A stretch of 35,238 bases of DNA from an uncultured Mucilaginibacter sp. (GCA_903866915.1 CAIPPO010000151.1:1-35238); one strand, 5' to 3'. Shown: positions 1 through 9,557, counted from the first letter of the stretch. Numbers and translations: made by a program. The notes: generated by a model not told the origin, from the sequence alone.

Positions 1-1
1 A

Positions 2-2554
2 ACATTGCCCTCCTACATGGTGCCCGCCGTGATTATGGGCCTGCCCGAAATGCCTCGTCTGTCAAGCGGGAAAATTAGCCGAAAGGCTTTACCCGTACCT
101 GCCGCTTTTACAGAACTTACCGATGCCTTTGGGCAGGAAACACTAGACCCGGATGCAACAACAAATGACAAGGTTTTAAATAGTCTGCACAAAACTTTTC
201 ACAATAATGTTGTTGAAGTATCGATGGATTTTTTCGACGACCTGGGCGGGCATTCTTTGTTGGCAGCCGGATTCGTGTCACAACTCAGAAAGGATGCAGG
301 GATGCCGCATGTCTCGCTAAAAGATGTATACCTGCACCGGCCCATCAGTAATTTGATTGCATTTTGGGATACCCCCACGCAGCCGGAGCCGCAGCAACCG
401 GCAAGTGGTTTTCAAAAAACACCGCTATGGCGTTACCTAAGTTGTTGGTCGGCTCAAACTCTGGCTTTGTTGCTGATCTATGGTTTGTTTGCCTTTCAGA
501 TCTTTATACCTTACCTCGGGTATTATTATGTCGATCAGGAAACCATCGATAATCCACTACATATTCTTTATGCTATACTTACCTCCCTTGCACTGTTTTC
601 ACTCATACCGCCCATTTTTACGCTGCTTTCACTGGCAACAAAATGGCTGGTGATCGGTAAGTTTCGCGAGGGGGATTACCCGCTTTGGGGTACTTATTAC
701 TTTCGTTGGTGGTTTGTAAAAACCATGCAGCGTTTGCTACCTGCCCAATTCCTGAATGGTACGCCGCTTTACCCTGTTTACCTGCGTTTGCTGGGTATGA
801 AAATTGCCGCTGATGCCCAAATCAGCGATTTTAGCTTTGATGCCGAAGACCTCATCTCTATTGGAGCTGACGCCAGCTTAAGTTCTCAAACCCGGCTTAA
901 TAATGCCTGGGTGGAAGATGGTTTGCTGAAATTACGAAAGATTCATATAGGCGAACACGCCTATATCGGCAGCAGCGCCATGATTTCGGGAAGTGCCGTT
1001 ATCGAAGACTGGGGCGAACTTCAGGACTTGAGCCACTTGCAGCAGGGTAAAACAATCAAAACAGCCGAAGTATGGCAAGGTAGTCCGGCACAATACAAAG
1101 AAACAAAGGCGATAGAAGATTTGGCTCATCCATTAGCAGTTTCAACATCCAGACGAATCAGGTATAAGCTGGCGTTTACGTTATTTATACTGGTATTCCC
1201 ATTTATAATTCTGTTACCCTTGCTGCCAACCATCATGACCATCAACAGCCTCGATAATGCGGCTGGCGACTACGACTTTACCTACATGATCGGTGCGCCG
1301 GGACTCGCCTTGCTCTATATTTTATTATTTTCAGCCGAGACCATCCTGTTGACCCGGTTGTTGCAAAGGAACGTGAAGCCAGGAAAATATCCTGTTTACA
1401 GTGTGTTTTACCTAAAAAAATGGTTCGTCGATCAATTGCTTTCACTGAATCTTATCGTATTGCACCCTATCTATGCTACGGTATATGTTGCCCGCTTTTT
1501 CAGGGCATTGGGCGCTAAGATCGGGAAGGAAACAGAAATTTCAACTGCCAGCAATGTTACCCATGCACTATTGGAGATTGGTGATGGGGCCTTTATAGCC
1601 GATGCCGTGACACTTGGTGAAGCCGACGTTCGCGGACAACAGCTGATACTGGACAAAACCACCGTCGACAGTTACAGTTTTGTGGGGAATAGTGCATTGA
1701 TCCCGCAGGGGTATCATTTGGAAGGAAATATGCTTATCGGTGTTTTGTCAACACCTCCGGATAAAGAACAAATGTTGCAAAGCAATGCGCGCGATTGGTT
1801 TGGCTCGCCGGCCATTGCTTTGCCCCGCAGGCAGGAAAGCCAATCATATCCTCCCGAATTGACCATCAGGCCCAAAAAGGCGCGCAAATTTGCACGGGCA
1901 ACGGTTGAATTTATCAGAATCATTTTGCCCGAAAGTGCTATTATCTGTTCCTCTATTCTTTTTATCGCCTACGGGCACGACCTGGTAGTCGATCAGCCAC
2001 TCTGGAAAATCATCCTTTACTTTCCTTTTTATTACCTTTTTTATATGGGTATTCCGGCTTTCCTGCTTACCCTGCTGCTCAAATGGGTATTTATAGGGAA
2101 GTATAATACCGAACAAAAACCAATGTGGACCTGGAAGGTATGGCGCAGCGAAGCGATTACGTCAACTTACGAAGCTTTGTCGATACCTTTCCTGCTCGAA
2201 TACATGCAGGGCACACCCTGGCTGCCCATATTCCTGCGTTTGCTGGGCACCAAAATTGGCAGAGGGGTTTGGATGAATACCACGGATATCACCGAATTTG
2301 ACATGGTCAGCATCGGCGACCATGCAGCGTTAAACGCCGATTGCGGCCCTCAAACACATTTGTTTGAGGATAGGGTGATGAAGGTTGGAACGGTTAAAAT
2401 AGGAGCCAGGAGCAGCATAGGCGCCGGTACCATTATCCTTTACGATAGCGAAGTGGGCAATGATACCAAAATAGAGGCTTTGTCGCTTGTCATGAAAGGC
2501 GAGCATCTTGCAGCCGGAACCTCATGGACTGGCAGCCCGGTTCAGCCTTTATAA
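2..2554 (+). CDS. Pls/PosA-type non-ribosomal peptide synthetase, C-terminal part (5' truncated by window edge)
   Basis: The frame is open from the first base, and the TTG at 5 is an internal Leu, so the gene begins outside the window. The first residues match the end of an adenylation domain (A10 motif LPSYMVP...GKISRK, with the catalytic-type Lys). A peptidyl-carrier domain follows, with the phosphopantetheine site DDLGGHSL (Ser near residue 84 of the visible part). The remaining ~700 residues alternate membrane segments and left-handed beta-helix, acyltransferase-like blocks: two TM helices, a soluble block (~265-355), two TM, a block (~500-600), two TM, a block (~750-849). Six TM helices around three soluble blocks is the hallmark of the epsilon-poly-lysine synthetase (Pls) and PosA family, where this region replaces a thioesterase and iterates peptide-bond formation at the membrane. 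The family call is firm. The substrate cannot be read because the adenylation specificity pocket lies off the edge. Confidence 0.88.
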   Translation, partial: TLPSYMVPAVIMGLPEMPRLSSGKISRKALPVPAAFTELTDAFGQETLDPDATTNDKVLNSLHKTFHNNVVEVSMDFFDDLGGHSLLAAGFVSQLRKDAGMPHVSLKDVYLHRPISNLIAFWDTPTQPEPQQPASGFQKTPLWRYLSCWSAQTLALLLIYGLFAFQIFIPYLGYYYVDQETIDNPLHILYAILTSLALFSLIPPIFTLLSLATKWLVIGKFREGDYPLWGTYYFRWWFVKTMQRLLPAQFLNGTPLYPVYLRLLGMKIAADAQISDFSFDAEDLISIGADASLSSQTRLNNAWVEDGLLKLRKIHIGEHAYIGSSAMISGSAVIEDWGELQDLSHLQQGKTIKTAEVWQGSPAQYKETKAIEDLAHPLAVSTSRRIRYKLAFTLFILVFPFIILLPLLPTIMTINSLDNAAGDYDFTYMIGAPGLALLYILLFSAETILLTRLLQRNVKPGKYPVYSVFYLKKWFVDQLLSLNLIVLHPIYATVYVARFFRALGAKIGKETEISTASNVTHALLEIGDGAFIADAVTLGEADVRGQQLILDKTTVDSYSFVGNSALIPQGYHLEGNMLIGVLSTPPDKEQMLQSNARDWFGSPAIALPRRQESQSYPPELTIRPKKARKFARATVEFIRIILPESAIICSSILFIAYGHDLVVDQPLWKIILYFPFYYLFYMGIPAFLLTLLLKWVFIGKYNTEQKPMWTWKVWRSEAITSTYEALSIPFLLEYMQGTPWLPIFLRLLGTKIGRGVWMNTTDITEFDMVSIGDHAALNADCGPQTHLFEDRVMKVGTVKIGARSSIGAGTIILYDSEVGNDTKIEALSLVMKGEHLAAGTSWTGSPVQPL

Positions 2555-2608
2555 AAAGGTGTAATTAACAAGATTAAATATTTAAATATTTGCTATGCTG
2601 CTTTCCAA
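2555..2608. other. Short AT-rich gap between convergent genes, two copies of an 8-bp palindrome
   Basis: The synthetase (plus) and the ABC permease (minus) converge here. The gap contains AAATATTT twice in tandem (2576-2591); each copy is its own reverse complement. No GC-rich stem followed by a T-run is visible, so any terminator would be weak. Confidence 0.4.
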
Positions 2609-4300
2609 CTACAGATCGTCCGCCATTTCCAAACCTTCCCAGGTGGTTTTTTTGTAGTAATACAGCATGATCCAACTGATGAACAAGAAAGGTATAATGG
2701 CTATCCAGATGACGGTTTCCCATCGCATCAAAAAATAGTGCCCCACACCCATGCCGCCCAAAAGGATCATCGTCATGAGTGTCGTGACGATCCGCCCTCC
2801 GCTCTGTTTGATCATTACTGGCTTGGAAAAAGGCAATCCTTTGATCAAAAACAGAGCCATTAAAATACCATAAATGATGCCAACCAGCATTGCCAATAAC
2901 ACATCGTTGATGGCCGCAGGCCCCCAGATACTAACAATAACTGCACCCCAGAATAGGCTGTATGGAATATAAAATATAACCAGAATAGCCTTATACATGC
3001 CGGAGAGTATTTTGCCCGGTTCGCTGATTGGTGTGGTATAATAGACCCAGGCCGATTTGTATTTGTCGGACATGGCAACATTTGACAAAGCTGCCATAAG
3101 TAAAAATGTACACAGATAGGCCAGAATAATATAGTTATGGCCAGCCTTCACATTTTCCCATCGTTCGGCCAGCGATTGCCCTTTGCCGTTCAAGGTAAAA
3201 TACAGGAAGTAGATAGGGATATAACCAAATGCCGGGTACACTTTCATTTTGAATTCACGGCTGCGGGTAGCCAGTTTCCAGGTAATGCGGAATCCTGCAT
3301 TTTCTACCGGATCGGGGGCCACCAGGTCGGCAATTTTGTCCATAAAACCTGAATTGCGTTCAGTTTTAACGGCAGCAGGTGTGTTCTGTGAACCATCAGA
3401 CGTAGCAATGATTGACAAACGCCTGTTAAATCCGGGTGCCAGTACTTTAGCTACCAGCCAAAGGCCCAATAAAGGCACCACCAGGCCGGTGATGGCCAGG
3501 AAAATGGTTATTAAATTGGCGCGCCCGTGATGAAATAACAATTCATTAAGTGCTCCGATCCATACCGGGGGCAGTATATAGGAATACCAATGGCTGAGAA
3601 TGCTTATGTTCTCGAGTATGGTTACGTTGATCAATCGCGGCAATAAATAGTATGAACCGAATATTAGTATCGAAAATACGATCTGTATATAATTGATGAT
3701 ATCCTTGAATTTTTGGGGACTAACAAATTTCATCAACACCAGGTAAACAATATTGACCAGGAAGATACTCATGAACGTTACCTCGAGAATTTGTATGAAA
3801 AATATAGGCACTGCGGCCGGTCCGTCAATAAATCCAATCATCACCATACCCGGTAAGCCTTGTAATAAAGCAAGGCGAAGGACATAAATGCTGATGTGAA
3901 GAATACGCGATACGGCAATGGTTCGATCATTTACGGGGCGCGGCAGAATAATGAATTGATCGCGTGTGTCAATTAATACTGTAGTGAAATCCGATATCAG
4001 CGTCAGTGACATGAGGACCATGAAAACGCTGAAATAAATGGTTTGCCCCACATAAGGCATATTGTTCAGAAATAAGGTCAAACCGATAAATGCGCCCATC
4101 AGAATACTGAAAAAGCTCACAAACCAAGGTGATTGAACTTTCTTTTTGTTGTTTTGACGGACTGCGAACATGGCTTTCGGCCTGCGTTCGTCGATGATAA
4201 GTTTGATACGGAGGATATCGTATAACTGGACGGTGTCAACACCTGCCCGACTAAGTACCGGGTTCAGTAATTTAACGAAGCGAAGGTATATTTTGTTCAT
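2609..4300 (-). CDS. ABC transporter permease, multi-spanning membrane protein
   Basis: This 563-residue protein has roughly a dozen hydrophobic segments. They fall in two membrane halves, separated by a hydrophilic stretch around residues 290-345. It starts 3 nt after the stop of the ATP-binding gene, so the two are almost certainly one operon and one transporter. No extracytoplasmic binding protein is nearby, which fits an ABC-2-type exporter more than an importer. A cytoplasmic patch after the third hydrophobic segment (DTRDQFIILPRPV) resembles what is seen in large ABC-2 permeases of this phylum, but I do not recognise a named family. The transported substrate is unknown. ATG start at 4298-4300; stop near the convergent synthetase gene. 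Confidence 0.75.
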   Translation of the reverse strand: MNKIYLRFVKLLNPVLSRAGVDTVQLYDILRIKLIIDERRPKAMFAVRQNNKKKVQSPWFVSFFSILMGAFIGLTLFLNNMPYVGQTIYFSVFMVLMSLTLISDFTTVLIDTRDQFIILPRPVNDRTIAVSRILHISIYVLRLALLQGLPGMVMIGFIDGPAAVPIFFIQILEVTFMSIFLVNIVYLVLMKFVSPQKFKDIINYIQIVFSILIFGSYYLLPRLINVTILENISILSHWYSYILPPVWIGALNELLFHHGRANLITIFLAITGLVVPLLGLWLVAKVLAPGFNRRLSIIATSDGSQNTPAAVKTERNSGFMDKIADLVAPDPVENAGFRITWKLATRSREFKMKVYPAFGYIPIYFLYFTLNGKGQSLAERWENVKAGHNYIILAYLCTFLLMAALSNVAMSDKYKSAWVYYTTPISEPGKILSGMYKAILVIFYIPYSLFWGAVIVSIWGPAAINDVLLAMLVGIIYGILMALFLIKGLPFSKPVMIKQSGGRIVTTLMTMILLGGMGVGHYFLMRWETVIWIAIIPFLFISWIMLYYYKKTTWEGLEMADDL

Positions 4301-4303
4301 AGC

Positions 4304-5077
4304 TTAATCTAAAGCGTTAATGATGGCCTCTGCTTCATTGCCCGAATCTTCCCGGCCGGTTAATTTTGAGAATATACGTTCAAGCGTATCGCTATGATTT
4401 TGTTTGAGCGACTCAAAGGTGCCATCGGCTATCACTTCTCCTTTATTAATCAGCATGATCCGATCCGAAACTTTTTCTACCACATCCATCATGTGAGAAC
4501 AGTAAAATATAGTTTTTCCTTCTTTGGACAGGCGCATGATCAATTCTTTGACCATGATAACCGCATTGGCGTCGAGCCCCGATAAAGGCTCATCAAGGAT
4601 AATGATCTTAGGATTATGAATAATACCTGCAATGAGCAATACTTTTTGCTTCATGCCCTTTGAAAAGGTATCCATCCGGTCGTTCACATTGTTAGCCAAT
4701 CCAAATGCTGCCAGCAGTTTAGTTGCCCTATCTGCCAGGGTGTTTGCTTCCATACCATACAGTTTCCCTATAAAATCAAGGTATTCAAGGGGGGTAAGCA
4801 CATCGTATATTTCTGCATTCTCCGGAACATAGCCGAACAGCTTTTTGATACTCTGCGGGTCATTCGCCATACTGATCCCATCAACGATCACCTCTCCGGA
4901 AAAATCAGGAATAAGGCCGGTTAGTATTTTAACCGTTGTAGACTTGCCTGCACCATTTGGTCCTATATACCCTATTACCTGGCCGGGATAGATATCAAGT
5001 GAAAGATTTTTGAGGACCAGTTTTGTGCCGTAGTACTTCGTAAGATTACGGATTTGGATAAGGGGCGTTTCGCTCAT
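4304..5077 (-). CDS. ABC transporter ATP-binding protein
   Basis: A 257-residue nucleotide-binding subunit that powers the adjacent permease. Walker A is GPNGAGKST (residues 39-47). The ABC signature is the variant FSKGMKQK (138-145), as in CcmA/NatA-type exporter ATPases, and Walker B is IIILDEP (158-164). The H-loop His lies in FYCSHMMDV. The helical part between Walker A and the signature (VPENAEIYDVLTPLEYLDF) is typical of the ABC-2 exporter group. It is the first gene of the operon and the permease follows after 3 nt. The 147 nt upstream contain no clear phylum-type promoter. The fold and role are certain; the substrate is not known. Confidence 0.93.
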   Translation of the reverse strand: MSETPLIQIRNLTKYYGTKLVLKNLSLDIYPGQVIGYIGPNGAGKSTTVKILTGLIPDFSGEVIVDGISMANDPQSIKKLFGYVPENAEIYDVLTPLEYLDFIGKLYGMEANTLADRATKLLAAFGLANNVNDRMDTFSKGMKQKVLLIAGIIHNPKIIILDEPLSGLDANAVIMVKELIMRLSKEGKTIFYCSHMMDVVEKVSDRIMLINKGEVIADGTFESLKQNHSDTLERIFSKLTGREDSGNEAEAIINALD

Positions 5078-5224
5078 TTTTAGCTTTTTATTTGGTCGTA
5101 AAATAGGGAAAATATTGGGTCCTGAAATATTAATTTGCTGCCCGACCGTTAAAGTAAGTTCAGCTGCACTTCACGTTATTTAAGGTTTAACTTTATTGCC
5201 TATCGTTGTTATGCAATACCGGCG

Positions 5225-6043
5225 TTAAAACCACCTGTAATAAGGTTCAAAACCTTCATCTTCAAGCTCGCAATTTACCTGCATCGCCGTAAAAATGATG
5301 TCGCCAAAAATATTTGCGATAGAGGTATCAGCAGCATCCTGCCCTGAAGCTATTTTGATCATGCCATTCAGTGGAGCGAGTCGGGTTGCATCAAACAAAA
5401 TCCATTCTTCGCCGATATAGGCTTCGAAACAAGCATGGAAATCGGCCGGTGAAAGTTGGTAGGCATATCCGGTAAAATAACGGGCAGGTATAGTCAAAGC
5501 CCGGCAAAGCGCAATGCCAAGGTGGGCAAAATCGCGGCATACTCCAGCCTGTTCCGTAACGGTATCAAATGCCGAAGTATGATTATCAGTTGTTCCGCTC
5601 TGGTATTCTACGTTCCCGTTGATCCAGTTACTTAGCGTTACTACTTTTTCATAAGGGCTGATGATATGCCCGAAAAGATTATTGGCCAGCCTGAACAGTT
5701 TATCCGATTGGCAATACCTGCTTGGATAAAGGAATGGCAGCACTTTCGGGTCCATCTTGCTTACTACAATCTCCTCAAGGGCGTTGTAATTCTTGATTTG
5801 AAAGTAATTGTCAACCAATGCCTGGTAAGTTATTTGAACCATACCGGGCTCGTTAAGTTCTAGCCTTACAATTCGGTTTTCGCCATTGCCCGATTGTATT
5901 TCTTCGATATTTATGATCGGATCTACCAAAAAGGTTTCTTCCAGTACTGTTTGTGTTGGTGTACTCAGCGCATGAATATTTAATAACAGCGTACCGGCTG
6001 AACGCACATCATAAGTCATTTCGGTCGATATCCTGAATTTCAT
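5225..6043 (-). CDS. Transglutaminase-like cysteine peptidase family protein
   Basis: This 272-residue protein has the transglutaminase/papain-like triad: Cys169 in AGVCRDFAHLG, His203 in DFHACFEAY and Asp218 in WILFDATR. The N-terminal ~100 residues form the beta-rich extension seen in bacterial transglutaminase-like proteins of this type. No signal peptide is visible, so it is probably cytoplasmic. It lies 9 nt downstream of the Anbu gene on the same strand, a partnership known from bacterial Anbu loci. There the transglutaminase-like protein usually sits with an ATP-grasp and an alpha-E protein, thought to make or trim amide-linked peptides. Neither of those two is in the window. Whether this member is a peptidase, an amidase or a cross-linking enzyme cannot be told from sequence. 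Confidence 0.88.
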   Translation of the reverse strand: MKFRISTEMTYDVRSAGTLLLNIHALSTPTQTVLEETFLVDPIINIEEIQSGNGENRIVRLELNEPGMVQITYQALVDNYFQIKNYNALEEIVVSKMDPKVLPFLYPSRYCQSDKLFRLANNLFGHIISPYEKVVTLSNWINGNVEYQSGTTDNHTSAFDTVTEQAGVCRDFAHLGIALCRALTIPARYFTGYAYQLSPADFHACFEAYIGEEWILFDATRLAPLNGMIKIASGQDAADTSIANIFGDIIFTAMQVNCELEDEGFEPYYRWF

Positions 6044-6052
6044 AACCCTGAT

Positions 6053-6787
6053 TTAAGATTGATCTTTTGGGGGTAATTTGGCAAATGCCGCTTCCATCCA
6101 ATCGCCCGGAATATGTTCAAGGCTGTTCCTTAATGCCTGGGCCCATTGGTCGGATATGTCTTTCAAATCCCGTTCTTCGTAGTGTTGCTCTACCATCTGG
6201 TAGCTGCCGTTTCGATAAAGCGCCACATCTATCGGGTAACCCACATTGTTTGCTATGACCCGGGTTGAATCAAACGACAGAAATCCCGTCTTTAACGCAA
6301 GCCTAAGGTCCGAATCTTCAGTTAAAGTACGGTTCAATATCGGTTTACCGTAACCCGAATTACCAATGATTACATAAGGCGCTCCTTGTCCAAGTTCTAC
6401 CCAGTTTCCTTCCGGATACAGCAGGAAGAGTTTGTGTTCTTCGTCGTTTTTTAGCTGGCCGCCAATGATCGTATTCAGGTCGAATTTAAAACCGGCGCGT
6501 TCCAGTGCTTCTTTATCTTCCTCTGCTGCCCGTTTAACCTGTTGGCCAAATGCATTTACTGCTTTATAAAGCTTATCAAATTCATGCGTTTCCAGTTCTT
6601 CGCGAAAATAAACGATTGCTTTATCGCGTACCGACCTTAACCCGCTGGTCATGATAAAGAGTGAGAAATTGTCTTTTTGCTCAACAAATATTTTCTTTTT
6701 AACGGTAGTATCAGTGCCCGATGTGATCAACGAATCGGCAATTGCAACCAGTCCTTCTTTAACTTTTATTCCTAAACAATAAGTCAT
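6053..6787 (-). CDS. Anbu (ancestral beta-subunit) proteasome-like peptidase
   Basis: This 244-residue protein belongs to the bacterial proteasome-homologue Anbu family. It opens MTYCLGIKV: Met removal would expose Thr2 as the N-terminal nucleophile. Asp18 (VAIADS) and a lysine in the KKKIF stretch fit the proteasome-type catalytic set. The internal motifs SGYGKPILNR and FDSTRVIANNVGYPIDVALY and the length match Anbu rather than HslV, which is shorter and paired with HslU; no unfoldase gene is adjacent. It is the first gene of a two-gene operon with a transglutaminase-like protein. Anbu proteins assemble into self-compartmentalised rings or helical lock-washers; the physiological substrate is not established. 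The CDS continues to 6053, 9 nt before the next gene starts. Confidence 0.9.
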   Translation of the reverse strand: MTYCLGIKVKEGLVAIADSLITSGTDTTVKKKIFVEQKDNFSLFIMTSGLRSVRDKAIVYFREELETHEFDKLYKAVNAFGQQVKRAAEEDKEALERAGFKFDLNTIIGGQLKNDEEHKLFLLYPEGNWVELGQGAPYVIIGNSGYGKPILNRTLTEDSDLRLALKTGFLSFDSTRVIANNVGYPIDVALYRNGSYQMVEQHYEERDLKDISDQWAQALRNSLEHIPGDWMEAAFAKLPPKDQS

Positions 6788-7110
6788 GTTTTATCCTATT
6801 CTATGCATGGGCAAAATAGTTAAATAAAATCAATTGCCTGCATTATTACTCCGTCGGTTGCAGGGTGCCGACCGTCTGTGTGTTTTGGCTTTCTGTCTAT
6901 CTTATTTTGTATACCGAAGTCATAGTTGTTATTTCGGAAATTGGAAAGATGCCTGCTTTTTGATATTTAAATAATTCTTTATCAAAAGTTTGGATGTGAA
7001 TAAAATTTATGTATCATTGTGTCAGATTGACACTAAGCGTTCAGTCAAACCAATATTTAACCTATAATACTGCCTGCGAATCGGGCGGATCAAATCAAAA
7101 TAAACCAAAA
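6788..7110. other. Divergent intergenic region between Anbu operon and GH3 gene
   Basis: These 323 nt separate two divergently transcribed units, so both promoters must lie here. No exact TTG-N19-21-TAnnTTTG pair is seen on either strand. There is a short imperfect inverted repeat around 6852-6874 (CGGTTGCAGGGTGCCGACCG region). The open frame from 7009 to 7110 lacks a plausible protein and precedes a clear signal-peptide start, so it is probably leader RNA. Confidence 0.5.
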
Positions 7111-9528
7111 ATGAAGCAAAACTTATCATTAATGACGGCCCTTGGCTTGTTATTATGCCTTGGTGCATCGGCACAACAAAAGACCGCTGTTCCGCAATTG
7201 GGCAAAAGCCCTGTTAAAGCAATTGTTAAAGCGATGACGCTGGAAGAAAAAGCGAAACTGGTAGTAGGTATGGGCTTTAAAATGCCCGGTATGCCAAAGC
7301 CTTCTCCCAAACAAATGAAAGAAGGAATCAATATTGGCGGATTCAAACTGCCTCCTTCCGACGAAGATGCATATAACATCCCCGAAAAAGTTCCGGGTGC
7401 TGCTGGTCGTACGCATGCCATTCCGCGTTTAGGTATACCTTCTATTACGGTATCGGACGGTCCTGCCGGTATTCGCATCGACCCGATCCGCAACGGCGAT
7501 AGTTCTAAAACGTATTATGCTACGGCATTCCCGGTAGGTACTTTGCTGGCATCTTCATGGGATCCGGCTTTAGTTCACCAGGTTGGTGAAGCTTTTGGAA
7601 ATGAGGTACGTGAATATGGCGCCGATGTACTGTTAGGTCCCGGGGAAAATATTCATCGTAACCCGCTTGGTGGTCGTAATTTTGAATATTTTTCAGAAGA
7701 TCCATTGGTATCGGGTCGCATTGCGGCAGCCGTGATCAATGGTATTCAGTCGCAGGGTGTTGGTACATCTATCAAACACTTTGTCGCTAACAACCAGGAA
7801 ACCAACCGTAACAGCGTAAACACCATAGTAAGCCAAAGGGCATTACGCGAGATCTATCTTAAAGGATTCGAGATCGCTATTAAAGGTTCGCATCCATGGA
7901 CAGTAATGTCATCCTACAACAAGCTGAACGGAACCTATACCTCTGAGCGTCACGACTTGTTAACTACAGTTTTAAAAGACGAATGGGGTTTTAAAGGTTT
8001 GGTTATGACCGATTGGTTTGGCGGCCACGATGCAGTTGCGCAAATGAATGCAGGTAACGATCTGCTGATGCCGGGAAATCCGAACCAATCAAAAGATATT
8101 GTTGAAGCCGTAAAAGCGGGAAAAATTAGCCAGCAACAACTGGATGCCAACGTAGAGCGCCTGTTAAAAATTATCCTGATATCGCCTGAATTCAAAAAAT
8201 ACAAGTATTCAAGCGCACCCGATCTGAAAAAGAATGCGCAGGTATCACGTGCTGCTGCTGCTCAGGGCATGGTGTTATTGAAGGATGAAGGCAAAGCTCT
8301 GCCTTTAATCAGCGCTAAAAAAGTAGCCTTGTTCGGCAATACTTCTTACGACCTGATCGCTGGCGGTACCGGTAGTGGTAACGTGAATAAGGCATATACC
8401 ATTTCCCTGATCCAGGGATTAACCAATGGTGGCTATACCGTTGATGCCAAATTAAGAGCAGCTTACGAGTCTTACCTCGCTGCAGAAGCTGCTAAGCATC
8501 CTAAAAATGCAATGTCAATTTTCATGACTACACCTCCACCTGCACAATTAGATATTAATGCCGATCTGCTTGCCCAGGAAGCAAACGACGCTGATGTAGC
8601 AATTTATACCATTGGCCGCAATGCAGGCGAAGGTGCTGATCGTAAATTAGACAATGATTTCAACCTTTATGATTCAGAAAAAGCACAGATCAAAAGTATT
8701 TCTGACGCTTTCCATGCTAAAGGTAAAAAATTAGTGATCGTATTAAATATTGGTGGTGTAATTGAAACTGCCAGCTGGAGAGACCAGGCCGATGCAATAT
8801 TACTGGCTTGGCAGCCAGGTTTGGAAGCAGGCAATGCCATTACAGATGTATTAAATGGTAAAGTAAATCCATCAGGTAAATTACCAGCAACTTTCCCGGT
8901 AACTTATAATGATGTACCTTCAGCTAAAAACTTCCCTGGCAAAGATCTGCCTTTGCCTGCAGGTCAAAAGCCAACAGCAGCGTTTGCAATGACAGGCCGG
9001 CCTTCTGAAGTTACCTATGAAGAAGGTATCTATGTTGGCTACCGATACTATAATACCTTTGATGTAAAAACAGCATATCCATTTGGCTATGGTTTGTCAT
9101 ATACCAGCTTTAAATACAGCGACCTTAAATTAAGTTCGAAAGTATTCAATGGCTCGGTGACAGCTAGCGTAACGGTTACCAATACCGGTGACGTTGCCGG
9201 ACGGGAAGTAGTTGAGTTATATGTAGGTGCACCTGCAAAAAGTTTGCAAAAACCTTCAGAAGAACTGAGAGCATTCGGTAAAACAAAGAATTTGGCTCCT
9301 GGTGAATCACAAACATTAACCTTTACACTCAAAGCAAAAGACCTCGATTCATTTGATACCGCGCTTTCTGCATGGGTTTCTGAAGCTGGCAAATACAAGA
9401 TTAAAATCGGTGCTTCGTCCACCGACATTAAACAGACAGCTGATTTCTCCGTAGCTAAAAGCATCATCGTTGAAAAGGTTCACAATGTTTTGAAACCTGA
9501 AGTAGCTATTAGCGAACTTAAAAAATAA
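7111..9528 (+). CDS. Secreted glycoside hydrolase family 3 (beta-glucosidase type)
   Basis: An 805-residue GH3 enzyme that cleaves beta-linked glycosides from non-reducing ends, probably in the periplasm. The start is taken at 7111 because residues 1-21 then form a clean signal peptide ending ASAQ; the longer frame from 7009 adds a hydrophilic leader with no signal. The catalytic nucleophile is Asp301 in GLVMTDWFGG. Substrate-binding residues typical of GH3 are seen in ISDGPAG-like VSDGPAGIRID, GRNFEYFSEDP and SIKHFVANNQE. The second GH3 domain contains GRNAGEGADR, and the C-terminus is a fibronectin-III-like domain (from about residue 690). The gene ends with a good terminator. Sugar specificity cannot be assigned from motifs alone. 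No SusC/SusD pair is adjacent, so it is not in an obvious polysaccharide-utilisation locus. Confidence 0.93.
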   Translation: MKQNLSLMTALGLLLCLGASAQQKTAVPQLGKSPVKAIVKAMTLEEKAKLVVGMGFKMPGMPKPSPKQMKEGINIGGFKLPPSDEDAYNIPEKVPGAAGRTHAIPRLGIPSITVSDGPAGIRIDPIRNGDSSKTYYATAFPVGTLLASSWDPALVHQVGEAFGNEVREYGADVLLGPGENIHRNPLGGRNFEYFSEDPLVSGRIAAAVINGIQSQGVGTSIKHFVANNQETNRNSVNTIVSQRALREIYLKGFEIAIKGSHPWTVMSSYNKLNGTYTSERHDLLTTVLKDEWGFKGLVMTDWFGGHDAVAQMNAGNDLLMPGNPNQSKDIVEAVKAGKISQQQLDANVERLLKIILISPEFKKYKYSSAPDLKKNAQVSRAAAAQGMVLLKDEGKALPLISAKKVALFGNTSYDLIAGGTGSGNVNKAYTISLIQGLTNGGYTVDAKLRAAYESYLAAEAAKHPKNAMSIFMTTPPPAQLDINADLLAQEANDADVAIYTIGRNAGEGADRKLDNDFNLYDSEKAQIKSISDAFHAKGKKLVIVLNIGGVIETASWRDQADAILLAWQPGLEAGNAITDVLNGKVNPSGKLPATFPVTYNDVPSAKNFPGKDLPLPAGQKPTAAFAMTGRPSEVTYEEGIYVGYRYYNTFDVKTAYPFGYGLSYTSFKYSDLKLSSKVFNGSVTASVTVTNTGDVAGREVVELYVGAPAKSLQKPSEELRAFGKTKNLAPGESQTLTFTLKAKDLDSFDTALSAWVSEAGKYKIKIGASSTDIKQTADFSVAKSIIVEKVHNVLKPEVAISELKK

Positions 9529-9557
9529 TAAAGCACACCCATTAACTATTAGATAGC

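Noticed and set aside
2576..2591. Tandem AAATATTT palindromes as a terminator or operator
   Set aside because: They are short and purely A/T, so chance is a sufficient explanation; no GC stem is present.
7009..7110. Upstream extension of the GH3 gene (34 extra residues)
   Set aside because: The extra residues are hydrophilic and would bury a clean signal peptide that begins at 7111.
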